From positions 1 to 47,654 of the forward strand of contig JALHMN010000013.1 of assembly GCA_022844005.1 (NCBI GenBank): a stretch of DNA of 47,654 nucleotides, given 5' to 3'. Positions within the stretch are counted from its first letter, which is position 1, and the number at the start of each line of letters is the position of its first letter. Below are positions 34,744-44,146 of this stretch, one piece after another. The notes under the pieces are model-generated. The model was not told where the DNA came from and ran no database searches. It saw nothing but the letters and a program-made list of their open reading frames with translations. This DNA comes from a bacterium (lineage in GTDB: Bacteria > Pseudomonadota > Alphaproteobacteria > Ferrovibrionales > Ferrovibrionaceae). The translations under genes were made by a program, and so were the position numbers.

Positions 34744-36855
34744 ATGGACAGCATGCGTAGAGTCGCCATCGTCGGAGCCGGCTACATTTCTGCCATTCAT
34801 GCGGACGCATTGGCCACGATTTCGGGAGTCTCGCTAGTCGCCGCGGTGGATCAGAACCGCGAAGCCGCGGAGCGCTTGGCCCGAAGGCACGGTGTCGGAG
34901 CCGTTTACACTAATATCGAGGCACTGATCGCGAGCCGGAGCGTGGACGCCGCCCATGTTGCTGTCCCCCCTCCGCTGCACCGCGCCGTGGCCCAGCCGCT
35001 ACTGCAGGCGGGCATCGACGTCCTGCTCGAAAAGCCTCTCGCAGCGAACGGCACCGATGCGGAAGCGCTGGCGGCTATTGAAGCCATTGAAGGGGCGGGT
35101 CGGCTCGGCGTGAACCAGAACTTTGTCCATCACCCGGCCCATCTGCGCCTGAAAGCCGCGCTATCGAAAATCGGTCCAATAGAGCATGTTCACCTCCTTT
35201 ACAACGTGCCGCTGCGACAAATAGCCGCGCGACAATTCGGCCATTGGATGTTTGCCGAGCCGAAGAACATCCTTCTAGAACAAGCGGTGCATCCGCTGTC
35301 TCAGATCTTGGATCTGATCGGGGCGGTTGAAGAGGTGTCGGCCCTGGCCGGCCCCGGTGTCGACATTGGCCGTGCGACGCTGTTCAGGCCAACTTGGCAA
35401 GTGCAGCTGCGCGGTCGGCACGCCAGCGCGGACCTGCAATTTGCCGTCGGTCGAGACTTTCCGTTCTGGCGCATCGATGTAGTCGGCACCGACGGCGTGG
35501 CCAGCGCCGACATTCTCGCCAATCGCATGGTCGTCCTCACCCGCAGCCGATATCCGGACTTTTCCGATGTTGCAATCGGTGGCCTCTCAACCGCATTGCA
35601 GACTGCAGTTCAGGGAGTCGGCAGTGTCGCCCGCTATGCCGGTTCGCTGGTCAAGGTCACCGGACGGAGCGATCCGTTCTTTCTCAGCATGAGAAACTCA
35701 ATCGCGGCCTTCCATGCCGGCTACCCCGCCGGCACACCCAGGCTCGACGGCCGTTTCGGCGCCAACTTGGTAAGCCTTTGCGAAAGGATGGCCGCCGTCG
35801 TCGGCGGCGCGACGGTCGAAGCTCCCCCACTCCTGCCCTCCGCCGAAACACCGGTGCAGGCGGATATCGCGCTCCTCGGTGGCACCGGGTTCATCGGTGG
35901 GCATCTCACGCGCGAACTGGCGGCACGAGGTCTAAAGCTCTCGATATTGGCCCGGAACATCGACGCTCTGCCTGCCGAATATCACGTCCCAAACATCACC
36001 CTGGTCCGCGGCGATGTGCACGACCGCGATACGATCTGCCGGGCCATCGGCTCGGCCAAGATGGTAGTGAACCTAGCGCAAGGGGCCGGAGGGGCCAACG
36101 ACGAAGAGATTGTCGCCAACATCTCGTCGGCCGCTGCTACAGTCACGGAGTGCTGTATCGAACTGGGTGTTGAGAGATTGGTCCACCTCAGCACTATCGC
36201 AGCCCTACACCTAGGCAGTCCCAGCCGTGCCATCACGGCGGCAACGCCGACCGACCCGAAGCTAGACCTACGCGCTGTCTATGCACGGGGCAAAGCATTG
36301 GCCGAGCATGCGGTACTGGGCAAGGCGCAAGGTAGCGCGCTCTCAGTCGTCATTCTACGACCAGGCATCGTCGTTGGCACCGGCGGACTGCCCTTCCATT
36401 CCGGCGTCGGTTTCTTCAACAACGAACAACATTGTCTAGGATGGGACGACGGGCGACACCCTCTCCCCTTCGTACTGGCAGAGGACGTGGCGACCGCGAC
36501 CGCGGCCGCCCTGACCGCGCCCGGCGCCGTAGGCAGGACCCTCAACATTGTTGGGGATGTGCGGCTAACGGCACGTCAGTACATTGAGGCGCTGGGCCAA
36601 GCGATGCGGCGGCCTCTACGCTTCCACGGCAATGCTCCTTGGAAACTCGCGGCGCTGGAAGCCGGGAAATGGGTGCTGAAACAGGCAGTTGGCCGACGGG
36701 ACGCAGTGCGACCGACCTACTGGGACATCAAATCGCGCGGCCTATCGGCGCCATTCGACACAACTACAGAGAAGGCACTGCTCGACTGGACGCCCATTTC
36801 CGATCGGAGCGTTTTCATCGAACGGGCGATGGCGCCCTTCGCCCGGCAAGCCTGA
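34744..36855 (+). CDS. Gfo/Idh/MocA oxidoreductase fused to an NAD-dependent epimerase/dehydratase
   Basis: Two sugar-nucleotide-type enzymes in one 703-residue chain. Residues 1-370: Gfo/Idh/MocA family, with the NAD(P) motif VAIVGAGYISAIHADAL, the EKPLA catalytic-lysine motif near residue 97 and LEQAVHPLSQILDLIG. Residues 375-703: extended short-chain dehydrogenase, with IALLGGTGFIGGHLTREL near 375-392, VVNLAQGAGG, HLSTIAALH and the YARGK active-site motif near residue 513. ATG at 34744 is given; ATG at 34753 is also possible. Probably modifies a sugar for exopolysaccharide, given the glycosyltransferase 4 nt downstream. Both genes have lower G+C than the neighbourhood. Confidence 0.88.
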   Translation: MDSMRRVAIVGAGYISAIHADALATISGVSLVAAVDQNREAAERLARRHGVGAVYTNIEALIASRSVDAAHVAVPPPLHRAVAQPLLQAGIDVLLEKPLAANGTDAEALAAIEAIEGAGRLGVNQNFVHHPAHLRLKAALSKIGPIEHVHLLYNVPLRQIAARQFGHWMFAEPKNILLEQAVHPLSQILDLIGAVEEVSALAGPGVDIGRATLFRPTWQVQLRGRHASADLQFAVGRDFPFWRIDVVGTDGVASADILANRMVVLTRSRYPDFSDVAIGGLSTALQTAVQGVGSVARYAGSLVKVTGRSDPFFLSMRNSIAAFHAGYPAGTPRLDGRFGANLVSLCERMAAVVGGATVEAPPLLPSAETPVQADIALLGGTGFIGGHLTRELAARGLKLSILARNIDALPAEYHVPNITLVRGDVHDRDTICRAIGSAKMVVNLAQGAGGANDEEIVANISSAAATVTECCIELGVERLVHLSTIAALHLGSPSRAITAATPTDPKLDLRAVYARGKALAEHAVLGKAQGSALSVVILRPGIVVGTGGLPFHSGVGFFNNEQHCLGWDDGRHPLPFVLAEDVATATAAALTAPGAVGRTLNIVGDVRLTARQYIEALGQAMRRPLRFHGNAPWKLAALEAGKWVLKQAVGRRDAVRPTYWDIKSRGLSAPFDTTTEKALLDWTPISDRSVFIERAMAPFARQA

Positions 36856-36859
36856 CACC

Positions 36860-37963
36860 GTGAAACCGCCTCGGTTGTTGCACGTCTTCTCCACCCTAGC
36901 AGTCGGTGGTCCGCAGCGGCGCTTCGCTCAGATCGCCAACACCCTCAAGGGCAAGTATGAGCATCTGCTAGTCGCCATGGATAGCAACTATGCCGCGACG
37001 GCATTGCTGGAAGCTGACGTGTTGTGGGAGAAACTTGACGTCATGGCCGGCCGCCATAAGACGTTGGCAAATGTTCCATTCTTTCGGCGCGCACTCAATG
37101 CCCAACAACCGGATGCTCTGGTCACCTACAATTTCGGAGCCACGGAATGGGGGCTGGCCAACCGTCTGCTGCCAATTTGCCGGCACATCCATATTGAGGA
37201 CGGGTTCGGTCCCGAAGAGGCCCAGCGGCAGTTACCCCGCCGCGTAGCCTTTCGGCGAATTGCGTTGACTGGTCCGCAGACTACGATCGTCGTACCGTCG
37301 GAAGGCCTCCACCGGATTGCACTGGGAATCTGGCGACTACCACCGTCGAAGGTACGCCTCATCCCCAATGGAATCGATGTAGCTCGTTTCGCACCGGGAC
37401 AAAGAAGTATGCAACCCAATGAGAATTCGCCCACAGTTGTCGGAACGGTCTGCGCCCTGCGAGCAGAAAAGAACATTGGCCGCCTCCTCGCAGCATTCGC
37501 CGAAGCCGGTCGTCAACGTGCCCTAAAGCTACTTATTGTCGGTGATGGGGCCGAGCGGGCCAATCTCGAGGCCGAAGCCAGAGTTCACGGCATTGCAGAT
37601 CGGACCGAGTTCACCGGCGCAACCGACAGGCCGGAATATCAACTCGCTCGGATGGATGTTTTCTGCCTATCGTCGGACACCGAGCAGATGCCACTTGGAG
37701 TCCTGGAAGCTATGGCGGCAGGACTGCCGGTTGCAAGTGTCGACGTAGGCGACGTTGCGCAAATGCTTTCGCCGGAGAATCTTCCGTTTGTCGTGCCGGC
37801 AGGTGATACAGCAGGACTCGCTCGGGTGCTTGGGGAACTTTGCGATGACAAATCCAAGGCCGTCTCAGTCGGCCATCAGAACCGGTCCAGGGTACAGGCT
37901 ACCTACACGCTATCGAAAATGGTCGAGGCTTACGACCGTCTGTTCAGCGGCATGAACGACTAA
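36860..37963 (+). CDS. Glycosyltransferase family 4 protein
   Basis: GT-B fold retaining glycosyltransferase, probably adding a sugar during exopolysaccharide assembly. 367 residues from GTG at 36860, 4 nt after the preceding stop. The N-terminal acceptor domain begins LLHVFSTLAVGGPQRRFAQI. The hinge has VRLIPNGIDVARF, and the C-terminal donor domain has VGTVCALRAEKNIGRLLAAF, LLIVGDGAERANLE and the E-x7-E motif EQMPLGVLE near residue 275, followed by AMAAGLPVASVDVGD. Codon use is richer in A/T than in the dcw genes, suggesting transfer. The stop overlaps that of the convergent small membrane protein. Confidence 0.92.
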   Translation: MKPPRLLHVFSTLAVGGPQRRFAQIANTLKGKYEHLLVAMDSNYAATALLEADVLWEKLDVMAGRHKTLANVPFFRRALNAQQPDALVTYNFGATEWGLANRLLPICRHIHIEDGFGPEEAQRQLPRRVAFRRIALTGPQTTIVVPSEGLHRIALGIWRLPPSKVRLIPNGIDVARFAPGQRSMQPNENSPTVVGTVCALRAEKNIGRLLAAFAEAGRQRALKLLIVGDGAERANLEAEARVHGIADRTEFTGATDRPEYQLARMDVFCLSSDTEQMPLGVLEAMAAGLPVASVDVGDVAQMLSPENLPFVVPAGDTAGLARVLGELCDDKSKAVSVGHQNRSRVQATYTLSKMVEAYDRLFSGMND

Positions 37964-38250
37964 TTTAACTTGTCCGGTGTGGCACCGGACTGCGGCCCCG
38001 CCGCCGGGGCGATCTTCTGCAGGTCGTTCACTTCCTGAGCGATGTCCGATCCGTCAAAGAGGTCGAGCACGGCGAGAGTCGCGTATATCGCGCCAAAGAC
38101 CCCGGCCCAGCCGACCATCGCGGCGACCACGAAGAACGCCAAGGTCTTGCGCCAGGAATACAACCGCCCGTGACTGCCTGGCTCTTTATCGGCAAAGGTC
38201 ATCGCCCCGATCCCCACGCGCTTATCTTTTTGTGTACTCGTGTCGGTCAC
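37960..38250 (-). CDS. Small single-pass membrane protein of unknown function
   Basis: A charged head (about 45 residues) is followed by one long hydrophobic segment (TLAFFVVAAMVGWAGVFGAIYATLAVL) and a short acidic, then Pro/Ala-rich tail. I do not recognise a family. The start is uncertain: GTG at 38250 is given, ATG at 38202 would shorten the head, and ATGs at 38313-38322 would lengthen it. It follows the sugar transferase gene on the same strand across a 206-nt AT-rich gap and may be the last gene of the exopolysaccharide cluster. Its stop overlaps the convergent glycosyltransferase stop. Confidence 0.55.
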   Translation of the reverse strand: MTDTSTQKDKRVGIGAMTFADKEPGSHGRLYSWRKTLAFFVVAAMVGWAGVFGAIYATLAVLDLFDGSDIAQEVNDLQKIAPAAGPQSGATPDKLN

Positions 38251-38456
38251 GCCTGGACAAGATATCGCCTGAACCGCCAGCGGAATTCTTGCGTCGGCGC
38301 CCCTTCGCCACATGTTCATCATCGCGTCCAATACTAAAGCAAATCTTGGACCATGATAAGAACGCCAGCGTTAGCAAAGAGTTAACATAGGTGATTCGGC
38401 TCCATGTATCGAAACTGTAAAATGCTCTGACAAATTCGTGAGCCCTTCAAACTGCA

Positions 38457-39875
38457 TCATCGCGCCCCGTCCGGGATGAGCACAACGCGGATTGTCTGGA
38501 GCAGAATGAGCACGTCCAGGAACAGGCTGAAATTCTTGGTGTAGTAGAGATCGTAGGACAGCTTGGCCTTGGCATCGGCAATCGATGCTCCATAGGGATA
38601 GTTCACCTGGGCCCAGCCGGTAATGCCCGGTTTCATCCGGTGGCGTTCATCGTAGTAGGGCACGTCCAAAGCCAGCGAGCTCACGAAGAAGGGACGCTCC
38701 GGCCGGGGGCCAATGAAACTCATGTCGCCGCGCAGAACACAGAATATCTGCGGAATTTCGTCTATGCGGGTCTTGCGGAGGATGGCTCCCACCCGTGTTA
38801 TCCGTGAATCGCTCTGTGCCGCCCATTGCGGCCCATGCTTTTCGGCATCCGTGCGCATACTGCGGAACTTGAACAGCACGAACGGCCGCCCCAGCAGGCC
38901 GGTCCGCTCCTGTCGATAGAAGATGGGTCCTGGACTGTCGAGCTTCACGACGACAGCGGCGATAAGCGTCACCGGGAGGGTGAACAGCAGGAAGAGGACG
39001 CTGACGACCACGTCGAAGGCCCGCTTGCCGAACAGGTCCCAGCCACTCGCCGAGAATCCATCGGAATAGATGAACCAGCTCGGCTCCAACGCATCGAGAT
39101 CCACCCGGCGGGCCTCGCGCTCGTAGAACGTCAGGTATTCGGTTACTCGCATTCCCCCGAGCTTGATCGCCAGGATTTCCTTGATCGGCAACCCGCGCCG
39201 CTCGTCCGTGGCCACGACAACCTCGTCGACGCCGAGGGCGTCGATGATCTCGACCAGCGGACGGTTCGCGGCCCCCAGGGAAGGCAGCGTGTTGTCCGCC
39301 GCCGTTTTCACCTCCTCGGCCACGACCGGCAGGAAATGGATGCGCGCAAATGGCTTGTTCTCGGCCTGCCCCATAAGCGCCTCGATACGCGCAGCCCTTT
39401 CACCGGTACCGAGCACCAGGACCCGCCGCTTCAGCACGTCGCGACCCAGAATACGAAATATCAGATAGCGGCCGATGCAGGCTGCCACGAAGGCAAGAGA
39501 GCCGAATACGACAACCAGGCGGAACTGGACCGCGAGCGAGATCGCGGAGGATTCGCCCGAAAGGCTCATCGCATAGAAGATTCCCCCGAGCATGAAGGAG
39601 GCGAGCACGATACACAGTCCCGTCGCGATCAGCAGGCGGATGACATGTCGCAGCGGGTCGGCGATCGACTCCTTGCCATAGAGGCCGAGTGCGTAGAGGG
39701 AAGCGAAGGCGATCAGAGGCAGCAGCACGTTCAGAAGCGTGGCGTGCCGGACGACGTCCTGGTAGCCGGCCCCCAAGTAGCTCGTCGCCAAGAAGGCCGC
39801 CAGACACAGCAACACCAACTCGATCACGCCGAGGATGATCGAGACGCCATGAATGTTGTGCTTGAAAATACGCAT
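38457..39875 (-). CDS. PEP-CTERM/XrtA-associated sugar transferase (TIGR03013-like)
   Basis: Polyprenyl-phosphate sugar-1-phosphate transferase that would start exopolysaccharide repeat-unit synthesis on the lipid carrier. 472 residues: four or five N-terminal membrane segments (1-150), a nucleotide-binding-like middle domain (RVLVLGTGERAARI near residue 151), a further membrane segment (RAFDVVVSVLFLLFTLPVTL), then the bacterial sugar transferase domain with SPGPIFYRQERTG, LFKFRSMRTDAE, RKTRIDEIPQIF, MSFIGPRPERP and KPGITGWAQVNYPYG. Membership of the exosortase-associated subgroup is inferred from the layout and from prsT, prsR and prsK directly upstream. It starts 52 nt after prsT. Confidence 0.92.
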   Translation of the reverse strand: MRIFKHNIHGVSIILGVIELVLLCLAAFLATSYLGAGYQDVVRHATLLNVLLPLIAFASLYALGLYGKESIADPLRHVIRLLIATGLCIVLASFMLGGIFYAMSLSGESSAISLAVQFRLVVVFGSLAFVAACIGRYLIFRILGRDVLKRRVLVLGTGERAARIEALMGQAENKPFARIHFLPVVAEEVKTAADNTLPSLGAANRPLVEIIDALGVDEVVVATDERRGLPIKEILAIKLGGMRVTEYLTFYEREARRVDLDALEPSWFIYSDGFSASGWDLFGKRAFDVVVSVLFLLFTLPVTLIAAVVVKLDSPGPIFYRQERTGLLGRPFVLFKFRSMRTDAEKHGPQWAAQSDSRITRVGAILRKTRIDEIPQIFCVLRGDMSFIGPRPERPFFVSSLALDVPYYDERHRMKPGITGWAQVNYPYGASIADAKAKLSYDLYYTKNFSLFLDVLILLQTIRVVLIPDGAR

Positions 39876-39927
39876 CGGCTTTTCGACTAGTCCCCTCTGC
39901 TCCGCCGACGCCTGGACCGAACGCCTA

Positions 39928-42714
39928 TCAACGCGTGGTGGTCAGCCGCTTGCGCAGCGCTTCGGCCGCCGCGCGTTCCTCGAACGCCTCGTCCTTGGCG
40001 AGGATTTCATCGAGGATGCGCTTGGCTTCATTCTTCTCGCTCGTCTCGCTGAGCGCAGCGGCGAGGTGAAACTGCACCGATGGCGACTTGCTCGACGAGG
40101 CGGCCTTACGCAACGGCTCGACCGCCTTCGCGTGCTCCCCGCGGCCGACGAGAATCCAGCCGTAGGTATCCAGCACCTCGACGGCGTTCGGGGCTATCTT
40201 GACCGCGCGATCGGCGTAGGACAAAGCCTTCGCACTGTCCTTGTCGCGCAATGCCCAGGCCGCATTGTTGAGCGCGACGATGTTGTTCGGCGACTTCGCC
40301 AGCGCCGCTTCGTAGTGATCGATCGCCTTTGCCGTTTCGTTGGATGTCAGATAGACACCCGCAAGCGCCACCCGAACGGCCTGATCGTCCGGCTTCTCCT
40401 TCACCCAGTCCTCGAGCAGGGCACGCCCTTCCGCGCTGCGACCGCCGGCGTCCAGCGCGGCGAACTCGCGCATGACGATGTTGCTCGACGGGGTCTTCAT
40501 GCGGATCGCACGGAAGCCGTCCGCCGCTTCCTTGTACTGCTTGGCCTGCAAATAGGCTTCCGCCAGCAGGACGGGCGCCACCGTCGATTTCGGCGACACT
40601 TCAGTGAGTTCCCTTGCCGCCTTGACGCCGCTCTCGGGACCGCCGGACCGGACCGACAAGGCCACGAAATCCTGCTGCGCCGGAGCGTAAGCCGGATCGG
40701 TTCGCGCCGCCTGAAGCAGGGTATTGAGTGCGCCGGGCGTGTCGTCGTTGGCAACCAGCGCGCCGGCCAAACGGTGCAGCGCCGCACCGGATTCCGGGCT
40801 GCGCGCCACCATCTGCCTGTAGGTTCCGACAGCGCTCGTACGGTCGCCTGCCGCAATCTGCGCCCGGCCGAGCGCATCGAGTGCCACCGGCGCGCTCTGC
40901 GTGATGTCGACCAGTTCGCGCGAAACGATCAGTGCGCGCTCTCCGTCCTTCTTGGCGATGTAGCTGTCGACCAGCCGCAAACGGGAATCGACGGCCTTCG
41001 GGTCGGCGAGCCGGGCCTTTTCCAGGCTGGCGATCGCCTCGTCGCGCGCGCCTCGCGAAGTCTGCAGTTCCGCGAGGTAGATGAAGGCACGCTGGTCCTT
41101 CGGGTTGCTTGCGATCGCGCTTTGCAGATGGCGCTCAGCCTCCTCGGGCTTCTTCTCACCGATCGCCAACCGGGCCAGGGCAAAGCGAGCGGCGGAGAAA
41201 TCGGGCTGTGCCTTCAGCGCCGCCTCGAACTGCGCCTTCGCCTTGGGAAAGTTCTGCTGCGCGGCGTAGACAGTGCCTTCGTAGTAGTCCGGCAACGGAC
41301 TTTGCGGCAGCTTGGCGCGCAGTTCCTTCACCTCCTCCAGGGCCTTGTCGAAGTCGCCTCTTCGAACATGGACCGCGAGCAGGGTCGCGCTGGCCTGGGT
41401 AAGGTTCGGATCGCGGTCTATCGCCTGCTCAAGTCCTTCGATCGCCTTCTCCACCTGCCCGCTTCGAAGCTGGCTGAGTGCCGCGCGCGTCTGCAGGCGC
41501 GGATCGTCGGGGACACGCTCGGATGCGCGTTCGAAGTACTGGGCGGCGAGATCGCTCTTGCCGAGACGCTGCGCCGCGGTGCCGGCAAGCGACAGCAGTT
41601 GAGCGTCGTCCGGCGCCCGGTTGAGAGCCGGCTCCAGAGCGGCATACGCCTTTGCGGCGTCGTTCTTGCGCAGATAGATGGCGCCGAGGATCTTCCGCGC
41701 CGGAACACTGTCGGGAACAGAGTTCACGTAGACGCGAAGCCGCCCTTCGGCCAGATCGATATTGTTGCGTGAATAGGCGATGGTTCCCGAGAGATAGAGC
41801 GCGGGAAGATAGTCGTTCACGAAGGCCGGCGGCAATCCCTGGAGCAGTTGATCCGCCGTCTCCAGGTCCTTCTTGCGCGTGGCGATCAGCGCCTTGTAGT
41901 AAATCGCGAGCGGGCTGCCCTTGACCTTCGCGAGCACGGCGTCCGTGTCCACGGCAGCCTTTTCGTCGTCGTTCGATTGGATATAGAGGCCCGCGCGCGT
42001 GAGCCGGGCACCGAGGTTCTCCGGGTTGGCCTCGATCGCCTTGCTGACGAGCGCCAGAGACTCGTCCAGCTTGCCGGCGACCCTGCGCAGATCCGCCTTC
42101 GCCAGGAGCGCATCCGAACCATTCGGATCAATCGCTAGCGCCTTGTCGACTTCCGCCTCAGCCTCAGCAGGCTTGCCGGAACGCAACAATGCCCGCGCCA
42201 GACCCAGATATCCCCGGGCGGTCGGCGCGAGGGCGAGCGAATCGCGGAACGCGCGGTCGGCCCCCGCCTGATCGTTCATCATCGACATTGCCGTGCCACG
42301 CATGGCGGCAACCTCGGCCTCGATCTCCCTGGCGCGGCTCTTCGGCGTAACCTTGTCGAGCACATCCTGGAAACGCCGCAACTGCAGCAGCGCCTCGCCA
42401 TAGGCCAGAATGCCGGCGCTGTCGTTGTCGGCTCGCTCGACGTAGATGCCCAGTTCCTTCTCGGCGCTGAGCATGTCGCCAGCCTTGAGCTGGGCCTGTC
42501 CAAGAGCCAATCGAGCCTCGAGATTGGTCGTGTCATCGCTGACCGCGTTCTTCAGCTTGATCACGGCCGCTCGAACATCGCCCTTCTCGAGCAACAGCCG
42601 ACCGTCACGTACGTATTCGTCGGAAGACTTACGATCGGCGAAGGCGGGACCGCTCGTCGCGACCAACGTCGCCGCAAGCAGAGCAATTCGGATGCTTCGA
42701 GCCGTAAGGTTCAT
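39928..42714 (-). CDS. prsT: PEP-CTERM system TPR-repeat protein PrsT-like
   Basis: Very long exported TPR protein, 928 residues from ATG at 42714 (AGGGAGA about 7 nt upstream; a start 15 codons earlier lacks such a site). The N-terminus is a signal peptide (IRIALLAATLVATSGPAFA) followed by DRKSSDEYV. Twenty or more 34-residue TPR units fill the rest, with the usual A-x-x-x-(Y/L)...P pattern. The size and setting match the PEP-CTERM-system TPR lipoprotein family, but no lipobox cysteine is present at the cleavage site, so it is more likely a soluble periplasmic protein. It probably scaffolds polysaccharide export or exosortase-linked assembly. Confidence 0.9.
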   Translation of the reverse strand: MNLTARSIRIALLAATLVATSGPAFADRKSSDEYVRDGRLLLEKGDVRAAVIKLKNAVSDDTTNLEARLALGQAQLKAGDMLSAEKELGIYVERADNDSAGILAYGEALLQLRRFQDVLDKVTPKSRAREIEAEVAAMRGTAMSMMNDQAGADRAFRDSLALAPTARGYLGLARALLRSGKPAEAEAEVDKALAIDPNGSDALLAKADLRRVAGKLDESLALVSKAIEANPENLGARLTRAGLYIQSNDDEKAAVDTDAVLAKVKGSPLAIYYKALIATRKKDLETADQLLQGLPPAFVNDYLPALYLSGTIAYSRNNIDLAEGRLRVYVNSVPDSVPARKILGAIYLRKNDAAKAYAALEPALNRAPDDAQLLSLAGTAAQRLGKSDLAAQYFERASERVPDDPRLQTRAALSQLRSGQVEKAIEGLEQAIDRDPNLTQASATLLAVHVRRGDFDKALEEVKELRAKLPQSPLPDYYEGTVYAAQQNFPKAKAQFEAALKAQPDFSAARFALARLAIGEKKPEEAERHLQSAIASNPKDQRAFIYLAELQTSRGARDEAIASLEKARLADPKAVDSRLRLVDSYIAKKDGERALIVSRELVDITQSAPVALDALGRAQIAAGDRTSAVGTYRQMVARSPESGAALHRLAGALVANDDTPGALNTLLQAARTDPAYAPAQQDFVALSVRSGGPESGVKAARELTEVSPKSTVAPVLLAEAYLQAKQYKEAADGFRAIRMKTPSSNIVMREFAALDAGGRSAEGRALLEDWVKEKPDDQAVRVALAGVYLTSNETAKAIDHYEAALAKSPNNIVALNNAAWALRDKDSAKALSYADRAVKIAPNAVEVLDTYGWILVGRGEHAKAVEPLRKAASSSKSPSVQFHLAAALSETSEKNEAKRILDEILAKDEAFEERAAAEALRKRLTTTR

Positions 42715-42784
42715 CACTGTTCTCCCTTGGCCTTCGGTCGCGCTCAATGGCCGAAGCACGACATATGCGCGATCGGCGACGAGT

Positions 42785-44146
42785 TCAGATCTTCACGTCA
42801 AGCGTCTTTATCAGATAGTACAGCGTCGGACGTGTGACGCCCAATACCTTGGCTGCCCGCGAGATGTTCCCTTGGGCATGCACCAGGGCTCGCTGGATCG
42901 TCATCCGGTCGGTACGGTCGCGAACCTGCTTGAGGTCGAGGATTTCCTCTTCGCCGTCCGATTGAGGCACGAGATCGAGGTCGCCCGCGTTGATGAGCTT
43001 GCCTTCGCACATGATAACCGAGCGCTTGAGCCGATTCTCCAGTTCGCGCACGTTGCCCGGCCACGGATGCCCGGTGATCGCCGCGATGGCATCGGGTGCA
43101 AACCCGCGCACGGCGCGCTTATAGTTCGAATTGAATTGACCGAGAAAGTAATTCGCCAGCAGTAGCGCATCGCCTTCCCGGTGCCGCAGCGGCGGAACAT
43201 CGAGACGCACCTCGTTCAGGCGATAGTAGAGATCTTCGCGGAACCGGCCCTCACCGATCATCTTCGCGAGATCCTGATTGGTCGCCGAAACGATGCGGAC
43301 GTCGACGGGGATCGGCTGCCGGCCCCCGATCCGCTCGATGCGGCGCTCCTGAAGAAAGCGTAGGAACTTGGCCTGCAGGGAGAGCGGCAAATCTCCGATC
43401 TCGTCAAGGAACAGCGTGCCCGTATTGGCAACCTCGACCTTGCCGAGCGTGGTCTTGATGGCGCCGGTGAAGGCGCCCTTCTCATGTCCGAACAACTCGC
43501 TCTCGAGCAGCGCCTCGGGAATGGACGCACAGTTGATTGCGACGAACGGCTTGGCCTTTCGATTGCTCAGGTCGTGGATGCCGCGCGCCAGCAACTCCTT
43601 GCCGGTACCGCTCTCGCCAATGATCAGGACGCTCACATCGGTTCCGGCGATCTTCTCGACCGACCGGCAGACTTTCGTCATCGAGGGGCTGTTGGTAATG
43701 AGCCCACCGAGCGAAGATGTGCCGCGGCTCTGCAGCGTCCGATTTTCGGCCTCCAGATCGTGGAGATGAAAAGCCCGGGCGATGATCAATCCAAGTACGT
43801 CGATATCGACCGGTTTCCCATAGAAATCATACGCGCCGAGACTGATGGCCTTGACTGCGTTAGCGCGGTCCTCGTTGCCGCTGGCGACAATGATCTTGGT
43901 CGATGGGGCGGCCGAGAGGATGTCCTGCAGCAGTCCCAGCCCCTCGCTCGCCCCGTTCTCGTCCGGCGGCAGCCCCAGATCCAGGACGGCGACGGGATAG
44001 CCGCCATCACGCGCCCCGAACGCATCCAGGGCCTCGGCCCGCCGTCCGGCGATCACCACGTCATACTGATCCGCCAGCGCCCAACGCATCTGCCGCTGCA
44101 GACCTTCGTCATCCTCGACCAGCAGAAGCGGACGCTTGTCGCTCAT
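42785..44146 (-). CDS. prsR: PEP-CTERM-box sigma-54 response regulator PrsR
   Basis: NtrC-type activator for RNA polymerase with sigma-54; in PrsK/PrsR systems it turns on PEP-CTERM protein genes. The 453-residue protein has a receiver domain (1-125) with EDD at 11-13 and the phospho-acceptor in VLDLGLP (Asp56). The AAA+ domain has Walker A GESGTGKE (177-184), the sigma-54-contacting GAFTGA (224-229) and LFLDEIGDLPL. A Fis-type helix-turn-helix closes the protein (GNISRAAKVLGVTRPTLYYLIK). Its ATG overlaps the prsK stop by 4 nt, so kinase and regulator are co-translated. Confidence 0.95.
   Translation of the reverse strand: MSDKRPLLLVEDDEGLQRQMRWALADQYDVVIAGRRAEALDAFGARDGGYPVAVLDLGLPPDENGASEGLGLLQDILSAAPSTKIIVASGNEDRANAVKAISLGAYDFYGKPVDIDVLGLIIARAFHLHDLEAENRTLQSRGTSSLGGLITNSPSMTKVCRSVEKIAGTDVSVLIIGESGTGKELLARGIHDLSNRKAKPFVAINCASIPEALLESELFGHEKGAFTGAIKTTLGKVEVANTGTLFLDEIGDLPLSLQAKFLRFLQERRIERIGGRQPIPVDVRIVSATNQDLAKMIGEGRFREDLYYRLNEVRLDVPPLRHREGDALLLANYFLGQFNSNYKRAVRGFAPDAIAAITGHPWPGNVRELENRLKRSVIMCEGKLINAGDLDLVPQSDGEEEILDLKQVRDRTDRMTIQRALVHAQGNISRAAKVLGVTRPTLYYLIKTLDVKI

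Noticed and set aside
37980-37995. TGGCAC as a sigma-54 -24 element linked to PrsR
   Set aside because: No TTGC at the -12 position follows with the right spacing, and the site lies within a coding end.
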